Source: Abelmoschus esculentus
Lineage: Eukaryota > Streptophyta > Magnoliopsida > Malvales > Malvaceae
Assembly: GCA_035048815.1 (NCBI GenBank)
Contig: JAUCBN010000011.1
Location: 13,355,501 to 13,419,500, forward strand
Length of the DNA: 64,000 nt
Direction of reading: 5' to 3'
Shown: one piece after another, positions 1 through 11,106 of the stretch
How positions within the stretch are numbered: position 1 is the first letter of the stretch
How the letters are laid out: every line of letters starts with the position of its first letter
Position numbers and translations under genes: made by a program
Notes under the pieces: model-generated
The model's database searches: none
Seen by the model: the letters and a program-made list of their open reading frames with translations, nothing else
What the model was told of the DNA's origin: nothing

Positions 1-1227
1 CTTGTTTAGCTTATGCTGACCATTGATGTGCTTTAATGCCTCGTTGTCTGTATGGATGATGAATTCCTTAGACCATAGGTAATGCTGCCAAGTTTTCAAG
101 GCCCGAATTAGTGCATACATTTCCTTATCATAGGTCGGGTAATTGAGTGTAGTTCCACTCAATTTCTCACTAAAGTAGGCTATGGGGCGTCCTTGAGATA
201 AAACTGCTCCAATTCCCAAACCTGAAGCATCACATTCAACCTCAAAAACTTTTTTAAAATCAGGTAAAGTTAATATTGGTGCATTAATTAAACAATCCTT
301 AATCGGGTTAAATGATTTCTCTTGTTCTTCACCCCAAAAGAAGTTGGAATTCTTTTTAATGACCCCGGTTAAAGGAGCAGCTAAGGTGCTGAAATTGGGT
401 ACAAACCGACGATAGAAGCTTGCTAAACCATGGAAGCTTCTAACTTGGCTAATGCTTGTTGGTCTAGTCCATTCCTCAATTGCCTTAACCTTCTCTCTAT
501 CAACTTCTAATCCATCTACACTCACAACAAAACCTAGGAAAACAACCTTGTTAGTGCAAAATATGCATTTTTGTAGATTAGCATAAAGTCTTTCATTTCT
601 CAAAACATCTAATACTGACCTTAGATGTTGAACATGTTCACTCAAACTCTTTCTATATATAAGAATATCATCAAAATACACTACACAAAACTTACCCAAG
701 AATTGTCTAAGGATGTGATTCATTAATCTCATGAAAGTGCTTGGTGCATTATTTAGACCGAACGGCATAACCAACCACTCATATAATCCTTGTTTAGTCT
801 TGAATGCAGTTTTCCACTCGTCTCCTTCTCGCATTCGAATTTGGTGGTAACCACTTTTAAGATCAATCTTAGAGAATACCTTAGAACCACTAAGCTTATC
901 TAACATATCATCTAAACGTGGAATAGGATGACGATACTTTACCGTTATTTTATTAACCGCACAACAGTCTACACACATGCGCCATGTACCATCTTTCTTA
1001 GGCACAAGTAGAACAGGTACTGCGCAAGGACTAAGGCTCTCTCTAATATAACCATTTTCCATCAAATATGAAACTTGCCTTTGTAACTCCTTAGTTTCCT
1101 CGGGGTTACATCGATAAGCTGGTCGATTAGGAATGATAGCACCAAGAACAAAGTCAATTTGATGCTCTATTCCACGAATTAGAGGTAGTCCACTTGGAAT
1201 CTCTTCTGGAGATAGGTCTTCGTATTC
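1..1227 (-). pseudogene. Ty3/gypsy pol: reverse transcriptase and RNase H, partial
   Basis: Reading the minus strand from 1227 down to 1, no stop codon occurs over about 409 codons; the reading leaves the window at position 1. It encodes the RT of an LTR retrotransposon, which copies element RNA into cDNA in virus-like particles. The catalytic box reads YFDD at 667-678 inside VYFDDIL. It is preceded by a [14 protein letters not shown] strand (about 985-1030) and followed by the thumb/connection region. RNase H begins around 290 with a VECDAS motif (its first catalytic Asp at about 225-230) and reaches YDKEMYAL (about 120-150) and [10 protein letters not shown] (about 20-55). A TAG at 1228-1230 separates it from upstream sequence in the same frame, and a frameshift separates it from the protease reading, so it is the downstream part of a broken polyprotein. 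The length and motif spacing look normal for plant Ty3/gypsy RT. Confidence 0.92.
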
Positions 1228-1273
1228 CTACAACAATGAAACAATAAAAGATGGCAGATTTGGGTTAAGATTA

Positions 1274-2410
1274 TTAGTGCTTAAATAACTCTCCTTGTAC
1301 ATAAGTACAAGAACCATCTTTTCCGAAAAACAAATTCTTTCTTATCTCTTTTTCTTTAGCAAAAATGCTAACTCTCTTTTTTTCTTCTTTTTCTCTCTCC
1401 TTTTTCCGCTCGGATGTTACCTCACTCTCCTTGGCTCTTCTCTCAATTTTGATATCACTCTCTTTGGCTTTTTCAAAGCTTTCTCTTAAATGAAGTTGAT
1501 CTTTGTGAACTTGCTTTGGTGAAAGTGGGGCTAGAGTGATCTTCCTTGCTTCATGGGTGAAGGTATACCGATTGGTATAACCATCATGTATGACTTTCCT
1601 ATCGAACTGCCATGGTCTTCCTAACAAGAGATGACCGGCGTGCATTGGCACAACATCACATAACACCTTGTCTTTGTATTTGCCAATGGAAAAAGGCACA
1701 ATAACTTGTTTGATCACTTTAAGTTCTCCTCCATCATTAAGCCACTGCAACTTGTAGGGATGTGGATGCTTGGTCGTTTCTAGGCCAAGTTTATCTACCA
1801 TTAAAATACTAGCAACGTTAGTGCAACTACCACCATCGATAATGACAAAGCATACCTTTCCATTAATATGGCAGCGAGTATGGAAAATATTCTCGCATTG
1901 CTGATCCCCATCAATTGCTTGCATGCTTAGGCTCCTTTTAACAACAAGGACCTCTCCATCTACGGCATGTTCCAACTCTTCTTCTTCAAATTCTTTATCC
2001 TCCTCCTCCTCCTCCTCTTGGTCAGTTTCAATCTCTCCATCATCATGGATGAACATAGTGTTGCGGTTAGGGCATTGGTTGGCAATGTGACCTCTCCCCA
2101 AACACTTGAAGCATTGTACATCACGGGATCGATTTGGCATGGCTAGACTCTTTCCCTTGCTGGTTTCAGCGATGGGTTTGATATTCTTTGATGGTCCGGC
2201 TCGATCATTAGGAGTAAAGGATGGATTCTTTTTTACGTTACTTTGCCCCCATTTAAAAGTAGAACCTCCAAAGACTCGGGGTGCACCTTTCCTTTTGAGT
2301 TGCTTCTCCACCTTCATGGCCATATGAACCATGTCTTCTATTTCCACGTAATGTTGCAACTCAACAATGGCTACAATGTTAGGATCAAGACCAGATAGAA
2401 ACCTTGCCAT
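1274..2410 (-). pseudogene. Ty3/gypsy gag C-terminus, zinc knuckle and aspartic protease
   Basis: This 378-residue reading continues the gag frame after an in-frame TGA. The first 40 residues complete the gag core ([15 protein letters not shown]). A CX2CX4HX4C knuckle ([14 protein letters not shown], residues about 100-113) would bind element RNA. An acidic run rich in Glu follows, then a retropepsin-like protease with the active-site segment IIDGGSCTN near residue 190 and the flap-like region LLGRPWQFD near residue 262. The C-terminal 60 residues are a Lys/Glu-rich linker ([10 protein letters not shown]) towards RT. The reading ends at 1274 only because of a frameshift: the frame that joins RT passes through a stretch beginning MYKES at about 1290-1310. 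The start Met at 2408-2410 is an internal Met, not a real start. Confidence 0.9.
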
Positions 2411-2419
2411 AGTGGCTTC

Positions 2420-2788
2420 TCAATCCTCATCAATGTTGGCTCGGATCATGGCTACTTCCATGTCTTTATAATAATCCTCAACACTATGATTGCCTTGTGT
2501 AAGGTTTTGAAGTTTGTTAAACAACTCTCTATGGTAGTGAGTTGGAATGAATCTTCTACGCATCACAGCTTTCATCTCATTCCAAGTAGAAATAGGATGT
2601 TCACCATTGCGTCTCCTGCTAGATGTCAATTGATCCCACCATATAAGTGCATAATTCGTAAACTCAATGGCTGCGAGTTTTTCCTTTTTAAGCTCTAAAT
2701 AGTTATGACACTCAAAGATATGTTCAACCTTCTTTTCCCATGCGAGGTATGCTTCTGGATCCGTTCTTCCTTGAACAAAATTATACAA
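2420..2788 (-). pseudogene. Ty3/gypsy gag core, N-terminally truncated
   Basis: A 122-residue reading with the Retrotrans_gag signature of plant Ty3/gypsy elements: QGRTDPEAYLAWEKKVEHIF near the start, YALIWWDQL in the middle (residues about 46-54), and MRRRFIPTHYHRELFNKLQNL and VEDYYKDME towards the end. Gag forms the particle shell that packages element RNA. The first few residues are translated from satellite DNA, so the gag N-terminus is lost at the junction near 2774. The reading ends at TGA (2420-2422) and the following sequence continues in the same frame, so this is a single nonsense change inside gag rather than a natural gag end. Confidence 0.9.
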
Positions 2789-3378
2789 ATTAATCTAAAA
2801 TTTTCAACTTTTTACTCGATTAAAATTCGAACGGATTCTCTATAAACCTTTTTAGACGTGGACGTTTTAATCTGAACAAAACAAAAACCAGATGTTATTA
2901 AATGAAATTTTATGAGTTCAAATAGTTAATTATAGGATTTTGAACAAAATTATACAAATAGATCTAAAATTTTTAGCTTTTTACTCGGTTAAAATTCGAA
3001 CGGATTCTCTATAAAGCAATTTTAGACAAGCAAGTTTTAATCCCTACAAAACGAAATCAAATTTTATGAGTTCAAATAGTTGAATATAGGATTTTGAACA
3101 AAATTATACAGATTAATCTAAAATTTTTAGCTTTTTACTCGGTTAAAATACTAACGGATTCTCTACAAAGCCTTTTTGGACATGCACGTTTTAAACCTAA
3201 CAAAACGAAAACCAGATGTTATTAAATCAAATTTTATCAATTCAAATAGTTAATTATGGGCTTTTGAACAAAATTATACAGATTAATCTAAAATTTTCAA
3301 CTTTTTACTCGGTTAAAATTTGAATGGATTCTCTGTAAAGCCTTTTTAGATATGCACGTTTTAATCCGAACAAAACAA
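2773..3378 (+). repeat. 170-bp AT-rich satellite, left-most block
   Basis: About 3.6 monomers lie between the Ty3/gypsy relic and LINE copy 1. Taking GAACAAAATT as the monomer start, copies begin at 2773, 2942, 3096 and 3266, spaced 169, 154 and 170 bp; the 154-bp monomer lacks about 15 bp around the CCAGATGTTATTA segment. Other landmarks in each monomer are CTTTTTACTCGGTTAAAATT, GAACGGATTCTCTATAAAGC, CACGTTTTAATCC and GAGTTCAAATAGTTAATTAT. No coding capacity is seen. Confidence 0.95.
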
Positions 3379-5031
3379 TTGTTTGTATTAGATTCTCTAT
3401 AAGGGGTTACGTTGTTTGTATTAGATTCACTGCCATTGTTTCTCTGTGTTTTCGGCCTGGGGGCCGGATTTTGCTTTCGGTTTTCTGGTCTATTCAAGGA
3501 GGCTCGGCACCCTGTCGTAAGTACGAACACCCATCCATCCGACGGTACTTTTTCCGCCATCGTCACTTTAGCATCTCCTTTTGGCCGTCATCGGTCCTCT
3601 ACCGAGATAAGTGGTCTCGCCTTTCTCGCTTTTTCTTTTTGACCTTGAGATTGCTGGAACTTCTCCTTTGTTCCTTTTGCATCTTTTATTGTAAGGTTGA
3701 TCTCTTGCCGGTTCTTATCCTTTTTCTTGGTCATTATAGACTTTTTTTTCTCCTTATCTGTGGTGATCGTTGGTTTGCTTTTAGGTTTCTGTGCACAAAA
3801 CTGGAGCCGAGCCAGGTATGGGCTTATACAGCAGAATGCGTTGCTTCCTGGTATGGAGTTTTACTTCTAGAAGGACTTTCTTTCCTTTTGTTTTTATACT
3901 CCTTTGCTTCTTCTCCTTGAGAAGGCAGAGAAGGCAGTGGCCCCTTTGGGCTTTGGTTTGCAGCATGCTATCGACGAGGGAGCTATTATCGACGAAGAGA
4001 AGGCAGTGTTTTGGCCTTCCTTGCTCGGAAATTTTGTTGCTTACCCAACGCTTCTGCGTTTGTTGTCTATGCTCCCAAGCCTCTACGTCTTCAGTATGCC
4101 TAGGATTCGGGGCAAACGAGATAAGCTAGACGCGAGGTCATCTCTGAGTCCATGCGTTGACCCGCTCCTTTCCCCTGAGAAGGCAGCGGCTCCCTTGGGC
4201 TTTGGTCGGCATTCTGCTCTCGACGAGGGAATTGATCCCCACTGCTGTTATGCGTGGGATTCTACTATCACCACCTCTGGTGTCTTGCTGCGACCCCGGT
4301 TGGACGCTTACATGGCCTCTTTACTAAGGATCTTTGTTCTCGGTGTGCCTACCTACTGTGTATGCTTTCGTGGCATACGGGATAAGAACGCGGCTGCCCG
4401 ATCCTGGGTTGGCTTGTACGCTATTATGTTGCTTTCTCAGGTACTTTATCGTGTCGTCCTCAGCCCATGCATTGGCCAACTCTTTCGTTGTTCCTCTTCT
4501 TCGATAGACAGTGTACGTGTTCTCTTCTCTACCTTATTTTGGCCAACGTTTTTCTATGTTCCTCTTCACATACCAATCCTCTTTCGGGTACCCGCCAACA
4601 CCTCTTTTGGTGTAATCAAACAGACCTTATATTTTGATCGCACGTATGTTGTTCTCATTATCTTATTTCCCTTAAGTTCTAAGTACTTATTTGTTACAAC
4701 TTTATCTTTTGAAGTTGTGTTTTTATTTTCTTCTTCCATTCCTACTTCATTCCAGTCTCTTTCATGTTATTTTTTTACTTGGGTAACTTTGAACTCTATT
4801 TGTTCTCTCATACCTCAAATATTTTATTATATTTTATCTGTTCTCTATATACACTTCTACATCTTTTACTTATCATCTTTCCCTACTTCTCTCAATTATA
4901 CTCCTAGTCTATTTCAAGCTCCTTCCCTCCTCCTATATAAACCTGTCAATCTGTCTCATATTTTTCCTATCATACGCCCCTTCCACTATTTCTGTCTTAG
5001 TCTTTCCTTTGGTTTTATCAGTATTCTAACA
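3379..5031 (+). other. LINE copy 1: 5' untranslated region with degenerate internal repeats
   Basis: This stretch is pyrimidine-rich and has no recognisable protein. Open readings across it (for example the upstream extension of ORF1 from 3904) have no family similarity that I recognise and look incidental. It begins with two copies of TTGTTTGTATTAGATTC (3379-3395 and 3412-3428). A degenerate direct repeat of about 258 bp is visible: the first unit starts at GAGAAGGCAG near 3919 and passes CTTTGGGCTTTGGTTTG and CGACGAGGGA; the second starts near 4177 and passes CTTGGGCTTTGGTCGG and CGACGAGGGA (4221-4230). By analogy with other LINEs this region should hold the internal RNA polymerase II promoter, but no promoter element can be pinned down. 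Confidence 0.6.
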
Positions 5032-6387
5032 ATGGATTCTAAGTCTTTCCTTCAACATATTGGCAACCTCCAATTTACTGCTGATGAACAAGCAACTATC
5101 TTCCAACCTAATATTTCTTGGGGACTGTCAGAAGATGACACACAAGCATCCGTCCTTGGGAATCTTATTTCCTACAAAGATATTGATGATCAGGTGATTG
5201 TCAAAGCCTTTACTGGTATATGGACAACGACCAAGCTTGCTTCTATACGTATATTGAAACCACATATGTTTCTCATCCGATTTAAGGATGAGAAAGTGAA
5301 GGACGATATTCTATCACGAGGTCCCTGGACATATAAAGATGAATGGCTTGCTCTTACTTAGTTCAATCCTTCTATCGCGCCTGATGAGCATTCCTTCTCA
5401 AAGATAAACATTTGGGTGCGTATTGACAATATTCCACACGTTTTCCTGGCCACGGAGGAATCGGCTAGTGACATTGGCATGTCCCTTGGGTCCATTATTG
5501 GAGATGTCACGAAAATTGATACGAGGAAAATTGACTTCAACATGGTTGATTATCTGAGGGTTGGTTTGTCGATAGATGCCACGCAGCCCATTCAGCGCTG
5601 TGTTGCTCTTGGGGGTGGGCCCTCAACAAGGTTTTGTTTTCTACAATACAAACGTCTTCCTACAATTTGTTATTGTTGTGGCCGTGTTGGTCATTCATTG
5701 GACTTTTGTTCAATCCCAGTGGAATCGCGACCTGAACAGCTTCCTTTTGGTGACTGGTTAAGGCATGTTCCTAAGAAGAAGGAGTCACAACCTACTCAAA
5801 GAGGTCGTATCCGTTATATCACTAAAGATACCAATGGCCAGCAAATGTCTACGTCCGCCCAAACCTCCAACACGAATACGAACAATGCGAAGGGTAAAGC
5901 CCCTTTCGCATCCCTTTCGATTAATGGTCATGAGTCTATTCCAAACACCGAACCACAAATTAATATTCCCAAAGGTCCCAGACTCCTTCCAACAGTCCAT
6001 AGTAAGTTATCTTCTTGTCGATGTCCTATGCAGCCGCTGCAAACGGTCTTTCCTGATCAAAGCTCGAATATTACTACTAAGCAACAGTCCACAACCAACA
6101 TGGGGGACGTGAGTCTGTCTGATCCTGATCTCCAGGAGCTTGAGGCTGACCTAGCCAATGACCAGGACTTCCAGGAGGCAGCTGACTGGCTTGACTCTGC
6201 ACCAACACCTAAGCGTCAGGCTCGGCCAACCTCAAGTCGAGGTGCTAAGAGAACTCCTCCCTCAGATGAATCTACTAGGGTCAAGCAACCACGAGCTAGC
6301 ATGGCACCTTTGGATAAAGCTAGGATGAGCAGCGCAAAAAACTCTGCGGTGGAGGTTGACCCTGATCAACCCCGCCGAGCAAAATGA
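5032..6387 (+). pseudogene. LINE ORF1: DUF4283-like and CCHC zinc-knuckle RNA-binding protein
   Basis: ORF1 products of plant L1 elements coat the element RNA. The start ATG at 5032 lies in a good context (AACAATGG), and upstream in-frame codons belong to the leader. Residues 1-110 include a DUF4283-like core (KAFTGIWTTTKLASIRIL, FLIRFKDEKVKDDILSRGPW). A TAG at 5359-5361 interrupts at codon 110, and the same frame resumes with the rest of the domain (INIWVRIDNIP, RCVALGGG). A CX2CX4HX4C knuckle (CYCCGRVGHSLDFC) covers residues 213-226. The C-terminal half is polar, with an acidic stretch (DPDLQELEADLANDQD) and a basic stretch ending DQPRRAK. It ends in TGA within ATGA (6384-6387), where the next reading starts. 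Apart from the TAG the frame is intact over 451 codons. Confidence 0.88.
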
Positions 6388-6938
6388 TTATTTTCTTTTG
6401 GGACTGTCTGGACCTTGGCAACGCTCCGTCAATTCTTGTTTCACAACATGCGGTTCTCATGCATGATGCCTTTTCTCTTTTGGTTTTTTATTTGCAATAT
6501 TTTCGTCTTTTCTTCTTTACTATGCCTTTGTTAGGATCACGTGGCCAATTCGGCTTTATTTTTCATTTTCTTGTTTTGATGTTTGTCTTTATTTGGAATA
6601 ATAACACACTTAAGTTTTTGTTTTATTCTTTCCGTTTTTCTTTTACGCTCCTTTTTGTTCTTCCAATTTGCTGTTATGAGATACATCAAACTATATTTTC
6701 TTTTGTACGTCTTTTTTCTGCTTTGAATATGCCACCCTTACAAAGGGATTATTTCCACATCTTTTATGATGTTCCTCTTTCCTGGATGACTTTTATTTTT
6801 AGGACTGTTCCATTTTCTTTCTTTTGCATTCTAATGCCTTTCGACGGTATTAAGGCCAGACCTAGAATAGTTGGGATGAGTAGCGTGAAAAACTCTTCGA
6901 CGGAGGTTGACTATGATCAACCCCGCCGAGAGAAATGA
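6384..6938 (+). other. Duplicated ORF1-end/ORF2-start bridge with T-rich spacer (184-codon reading)
   Basis: The sequence around the ORF1 stop (MSSAKNSAVEVDPDQPRRAK, stop, then an ORF2-like start) recurs 551 bp downstream as MSSVKNSSTEVDYDQPRREK, stop, then the true ORF2 start. Between them lies a T-rich spacer, open in one frame, with a hydrophobic, Phe-rich translation. The first 35 codons after 6384 are a degenerate version of the ORF2 N-terminus (IIFFWDCLDLGNAPSI against ILCWNCQGLGTSQAV). Each reading ends and the next begins with an overlapping ATGA. LINE copy 3 has the same arrangement (29261-29931). Whether it is translated, or simply serves as a reinitiation spacer, cannot be told from sequence. 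Confidence 0.7.
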
Positions 6939-9900
6939 AAATCCTATGTTGGAACTGTCAGGGTCTTGGCACCTCCCAGGCAGTTCGTGCATTATAACGT
7001 GCTACAGTTAAGCATGACGCCGATTGTCTCTTTCTTTGTGAGACTAGATTGAACACACACAATATGGACCAGATTAAGCACAAACTTGGCATGCATGGCT
7101 GCATAACCATTGATCCCGGGCCTTCTTGTACTGGGCTTGCTATTATCTGGAACACCAAAACTTCAATTGATTTACTTTCCTATTCGGATCGCCACATTGA
7201 CGTTCTTATTTCTTTTGGGCCACTACAATTTCATTTTTCCGGCTTACGTAGCTTCCCCGAAACCGCAAACAAATATAAAACTTGGCAGTTAATAGACTCT
7301 CTTAAATCATCCTCCACCCTTCCCTGGCTTTTAGGGGGGGACTTTAATGAAATTCTTTACGACTATGAAAAACAAGGTGGCTCTCGCCGTGCACGTTCGC
7401 AAATCAATAACTTTCATGCTTGTCTTGATAAGAATGATCTTTTCGACTATAAACCGGTATCTGGTTGGTTCACTTGGTCCAGAACAAGTCGTACTACCGG
7501 TACCATCTTTGAAAGAATTGATCGATTCCTTGGTAACTCCGCTTGGTTCCTTTCTTTCCCTAATTGCCAAGCTATATCCTTTTTCCAGGCACATTCTGAC
7601 CACTGCCCTATCTTAATGGATACTAACCCTCTACAAATTTTGAGACCTACCCGTCTTCATACCTCTTTCCGGTATGAGAGCTGTTGGGCTGATAACCCTG
7701 ATGTTCTATCCTGAATCACAGAAATCTGGTCTGACCAAAATTGTTCGACTCTTCAGAAACTTCAAAATATTGGACGATTCTTAGGTAAATGGCAAATTCA
7801 TAAGCGTATTAAATCTAATGAGCGTATTACTCAGTTGAATGACTTTATCAATATGTGTCTCAAACGTCAGTTCTCCGATACGGATATCCAAAATTTCATT
7901 TCTGCTAAAAGTGAGCTTGATAGCTTGCTCAATGCGAAGGAAATTTATTAGGCTCAACGAGTTCGGACACACTGGTTACAGTACGGTGATAAAAACACTT
8001 TCTTTTTTCATGCTAGGGCAAGTAGCTGAAGGCGGAAGAATCGTATTGCTGGGCTTTGTAACCACAAAAATATATGGCAAACCAATACGATTGACATTAT
8101 GTCTATTGCCATTAATTACTTTCAAAATCTCTTTACATCTTCCTCTCCTACTATCGCGTCTTCGATCTTTGACAACATCCCCTCTATCGTTACTGATTCA
8201 ATGAATAATGACCTCAATAAGGACTTCACAGCAGATGAAATTTATATTGCTTTTCGTGATATTGACCCAAGGAAAGCTCCAAGAGTCGATGGCTTTCCGA
8301 GTGGTTTCTACCGCAAGTACTGGAATATCCTTGGCCAGGATTTTACCAATCTCTGCCTCGGACTTCTGAGAGGGTCTGTTAATATGGAAGAGGTCAATCG
8401 TTCAATTATTGTTCTTATTCCCAAAATAAGCAACCCAACTACGATGCGACATCTCCGACCGATTAGTCTTTGTACGGTTATTTATAAAACTGTCTCGAAA
8501 GTAATAGTTAATCGTCTCAAATCTATTATTCCCTTATGTATTAGTGGCAATCAAGCTGCTTTTATTCATGGACGGAATATTACCGATAACATTCTTATTG
8601 CTCATGAACTCATCCATACTTTAAATACTGATGCCACTTCTTTGGCCAAAGGTGCTAGCTTAAAGCTGGATATGGAAAAAGCCTTCGACCGTGTTGAATG
8701 GCCTTTTCTTGAACAAATTATGTCCCATCTAGGTTTCAATTCCAGTTGGGTATCCCTTATCATGAGATGTGTCTCCTCAGTAACTTTTCAAGTTCGTATC
8801 AATGATTCCCTTTCACGCCCCTTCAAACCCAATAGAGGTTTGAGGCAAGGGGACCCCCTCTCTTCTTTTTTGTTTCTTTTTTGTACTCAAGGTCTTTCGT
8901 CCTTGCTCAATGCTGAGCAACGAACTGGTCACCTTCTCGGTCTTTGTGCTAGTAGGAATGGGCCCGTGTCAACCATCTTCTCTTTGTGGATGATTGTGTC
9001 GTTTTCATCAAAAACACAATTACGGAAGCTCAACGGCTTAAAGAGGTTTTACATACTTACGCTACCTCGTCTGGGCAAGCTGTGAACTTTGAAAAATCTA
9101 CTATCTTTTTTTTCACGAAAAACTTCAACTTCGCTTCGGGCGGATATCAATGCTATTCTTCAGGTGCGCGAAGTGGATAATCCTGGTATTTATCTGGGAG
9201 TTCCTCTTCTTATTGGAAAAAACAAAACGACGGCCTTGGGCTTCACCAGAGACAATATGAATGCTCGACTTAGCACTTGGGATAAACATCTCCTCTCTTT
9301 TAGCGGTAGAGAAATTTTTATTAAATCTGTTATCCAATCTATGCCTCAATACGTTATGTCTTGCTACCTTTTACCACTAAATATCATTTGACGATATGAC
9401 CACCGCGATTCATTGTTATTGGTGGTCTGGGAAAGCTGACAAACAAGGGTGGCATTTGCTTCCTTGGAACACTGTATGTTTACCGAAAGCTGCTGGTGGT
9501 GTTGGTTTCCGTGACCTTCACCACTTTAATATCGCTTTGCTAGGAAAACAAATTTGGAAGTTGCTTTGTGAGCCTGATAACCTTCTTAGTCAGGTTTACA
9601 AATGCAAGTATTATCGGACAGGCTCGGTCCTTGATTCTGTTTATACCCGGAACTCATCCTTTGCTTGGAAAGGCATTAACATTGCTATTTCTAAGCTTCG
9701 CAATGGTTTCTTCAAACGTCCTGGTATTTCCAGTAATGTTAAGATTCATCTCGACAGGTGGGGAGGATCTCATCCTGTCCAGCTATATGGTGATTATGAA
9801 ATAAATGACGAAGTCCCTCTTCGTGCAGGTACTTTCATGGTACACAACTTACCCCGCTGAGATGAACCAAAGGTGCGAGAATACTTTTCCCATGAAGATG

Positions 9901-11019
9901 CTAATACCATACTTAATGTCCCAATTATTAATGATTGCAAAGACACCACACTTTGGGGTCACCATGACGCTGGTATCTATTCAGTGCGTTCTGGTTATCA
10001 ATTCTTGCAGCTGCAGTCAGGGTTCGTTAACAGGCCCTCGAAACTATGGAAAATTTTATCCAAGTTGCCTACTTTGCCCAAAGTTCGTTCCTTTGGTTGG
10101 CGGTTATGTCACGATGCACTACCATCCGGTCAGAAAATCCTTCAAGCCAATCTTGGCCCAGGGGTTTGCCCTATTTGTACCATGGCCATTGAATCTTCAC
10201 TCCATGCTATGAGAGATTGTCCTAGTGCTAAGGAGGCGCTTCTCTTGGCAGGACTCCCCTCTCGTATTTTGTCCAATGCTTATACTTCGCCTCTTCAGTG
10301 GCTCTCTGATGTCGCTAGTTTCCTCTCCTTGCACCAATTCTCGCTTCTTATTACAGTTCTATGGAATCTATGGAACCGCCATAATGATTTTGTTCATAAC
10401 AATCATCTCCAACCGGTTTGGATAACTGTTGCCAATGCGCAGACACTTTTCGCCGATTATACATCACTTGATGATGCATCCCGCCAGTGTTCTCGACTAA
10501 CTGAGCCCACCCTCGCTCAGGCTAGATGGATGAAACCAGACCCAGGTTTTGTCAAAATTAACATGGATGGGGCCTTTGACCCTCCCTGTCTTAAGGGGGG
10601 CTGCTGCAGGCGTCATTGCTTGCGACTCTTCTGACTCCGTGCTCGGTGGTTGCTCTATGCCTCTTATTTGTTCGGATGCTGCCTCTACTAAGGCTCTCGC
10701 CATTCTAGAAGGATTACGTCTTGCTGTTGCCAAAGGATGGACTAATGTGATTATTGAAACAGATTCTGCTTCCATTACCAACAAAGTTAACAACGCTCTC
10801 CACCACGATCTTTCCTCGGTGCAACATTTGGTGACTTGCATCCGCTCCACTCATGGTAGTTTGCCTGATTGCAAGATTTGTTATGTGCCTAGAACTGCAA
10901 ACGTGGTAGCCCATGTTCTAGCTAGTCGGGCTTTACGTTCTTTTTCTTTTGATTGTGTTTTTCCTGATTTCATTCGGGCTTCTGTAAACTCGGAGAGGTT
11001 CTCCTCTTCTTCTCAATAA
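6935..11019 (+). pseudogene. LINE ORF2: endonuclease, reverse transcriptase, RNase H; heavily mutated
   Basis: ORF2 nicks the target, reverse-transcribes the RNA on the nick and, in this group, carries its own RNase H. Domains in order: APE-type endonuclease (WNCQGLG, CETR, GGDFNE at about 7336-7353, SDHCPI), RT (KAPRVDGFPSGF, LKLDMEKAFDRVEW, RGLRQGDPL, and FVDD in place of FADD at motif C), a Cys/His zf-RVT-type segment (PICTMAIESSLHAMRDC) and RNase H (NMDGAFDP, ETDSASI, ANVVAHVLA). Stops fall at 6995 (TAA), 7712 (TGA), 7949 (TAG), 8027 (TGA) and 9858 (TGA). Frameshifts lie near 8970 (1-bp loss), about 9107 (T-run gain), about 9387 (extra T) and about 10590 (G-run). Copy 3 has sense codons at each of these stops. 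Clearly non-functional. Confidence 0.92.
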
Positions 11020-11029
11020 TATCTTGGGT

Positions 11030-11106
11030 ACTCTTTTCCCCATAGGGGCCTTATCACCTCTTGGGGTGTTTGGCTATAGGTTTTTTTTAATGAGGCACTT
11101 TCCTTC
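11030..11106 (+). other. LINE copy 1: 3' end hairpins before the A tail
   Basis: The short 3' untranslated region contains CCCCATAGGGG followed by CACCTC-TT-GGGGTG (11055-11068), two small inverted repeats. The second contains a U-G pair in RNA. A T-run and TGAGGCACTTTCCTTC precede the A tail. The same two hairpins are present in copies 2 and 3. In LINEs the RNA 3' end is where the RT engages, so these are plausible recognition structures; that role is inferred. Confidence 0.55.

Larger units (their letters stand above)
1..2774 (-). mobile_element. Ty3/gypsy LTR-retrotransposon fragment, gag-pol order, both ends missing
   Basis: Read on the minus strand, this block gives gag, a CCHC zinc knuckle, an aspartic protease, reverse transcriptase and RNase H in Ty3/gypsy order. 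It runs off the left edge of the window inside RNase H, so the integrase and 3' LTR would lie beyond position 1. On the right it stops within the N-terminal part of gag, where the 170-bp satellite begins; the shared bases TTGAAC sit at the junction. There is no 5' LTR or primer-binding site in the window. The frame is broken by an in-frame TGA (2420-2422), a frameshift near 1300-1350 and an in-frame TAG (1228-1230), so the copy is dead. I cannot name the lineage with confidence. Confidence 0.93.

Noticed and set aside
2420..2422. Programmed stop-codon readthrough between two halves of gag
   Set aside because: The TGA falls inside the conserved gag core rather than at the gag-pol border, and the element has other frame damage, so a random nonsense change is the simpler reading.
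3297..4129. Several short readings on both strands before LINE ORF1
   Set aside because: They fall in the pyrimidine-rich LINE leader, overlap in different frames and have no family resemblance. The leader extension of ORF1 from 3904 is rejected for the same reason in favour of the ATG at 5032.
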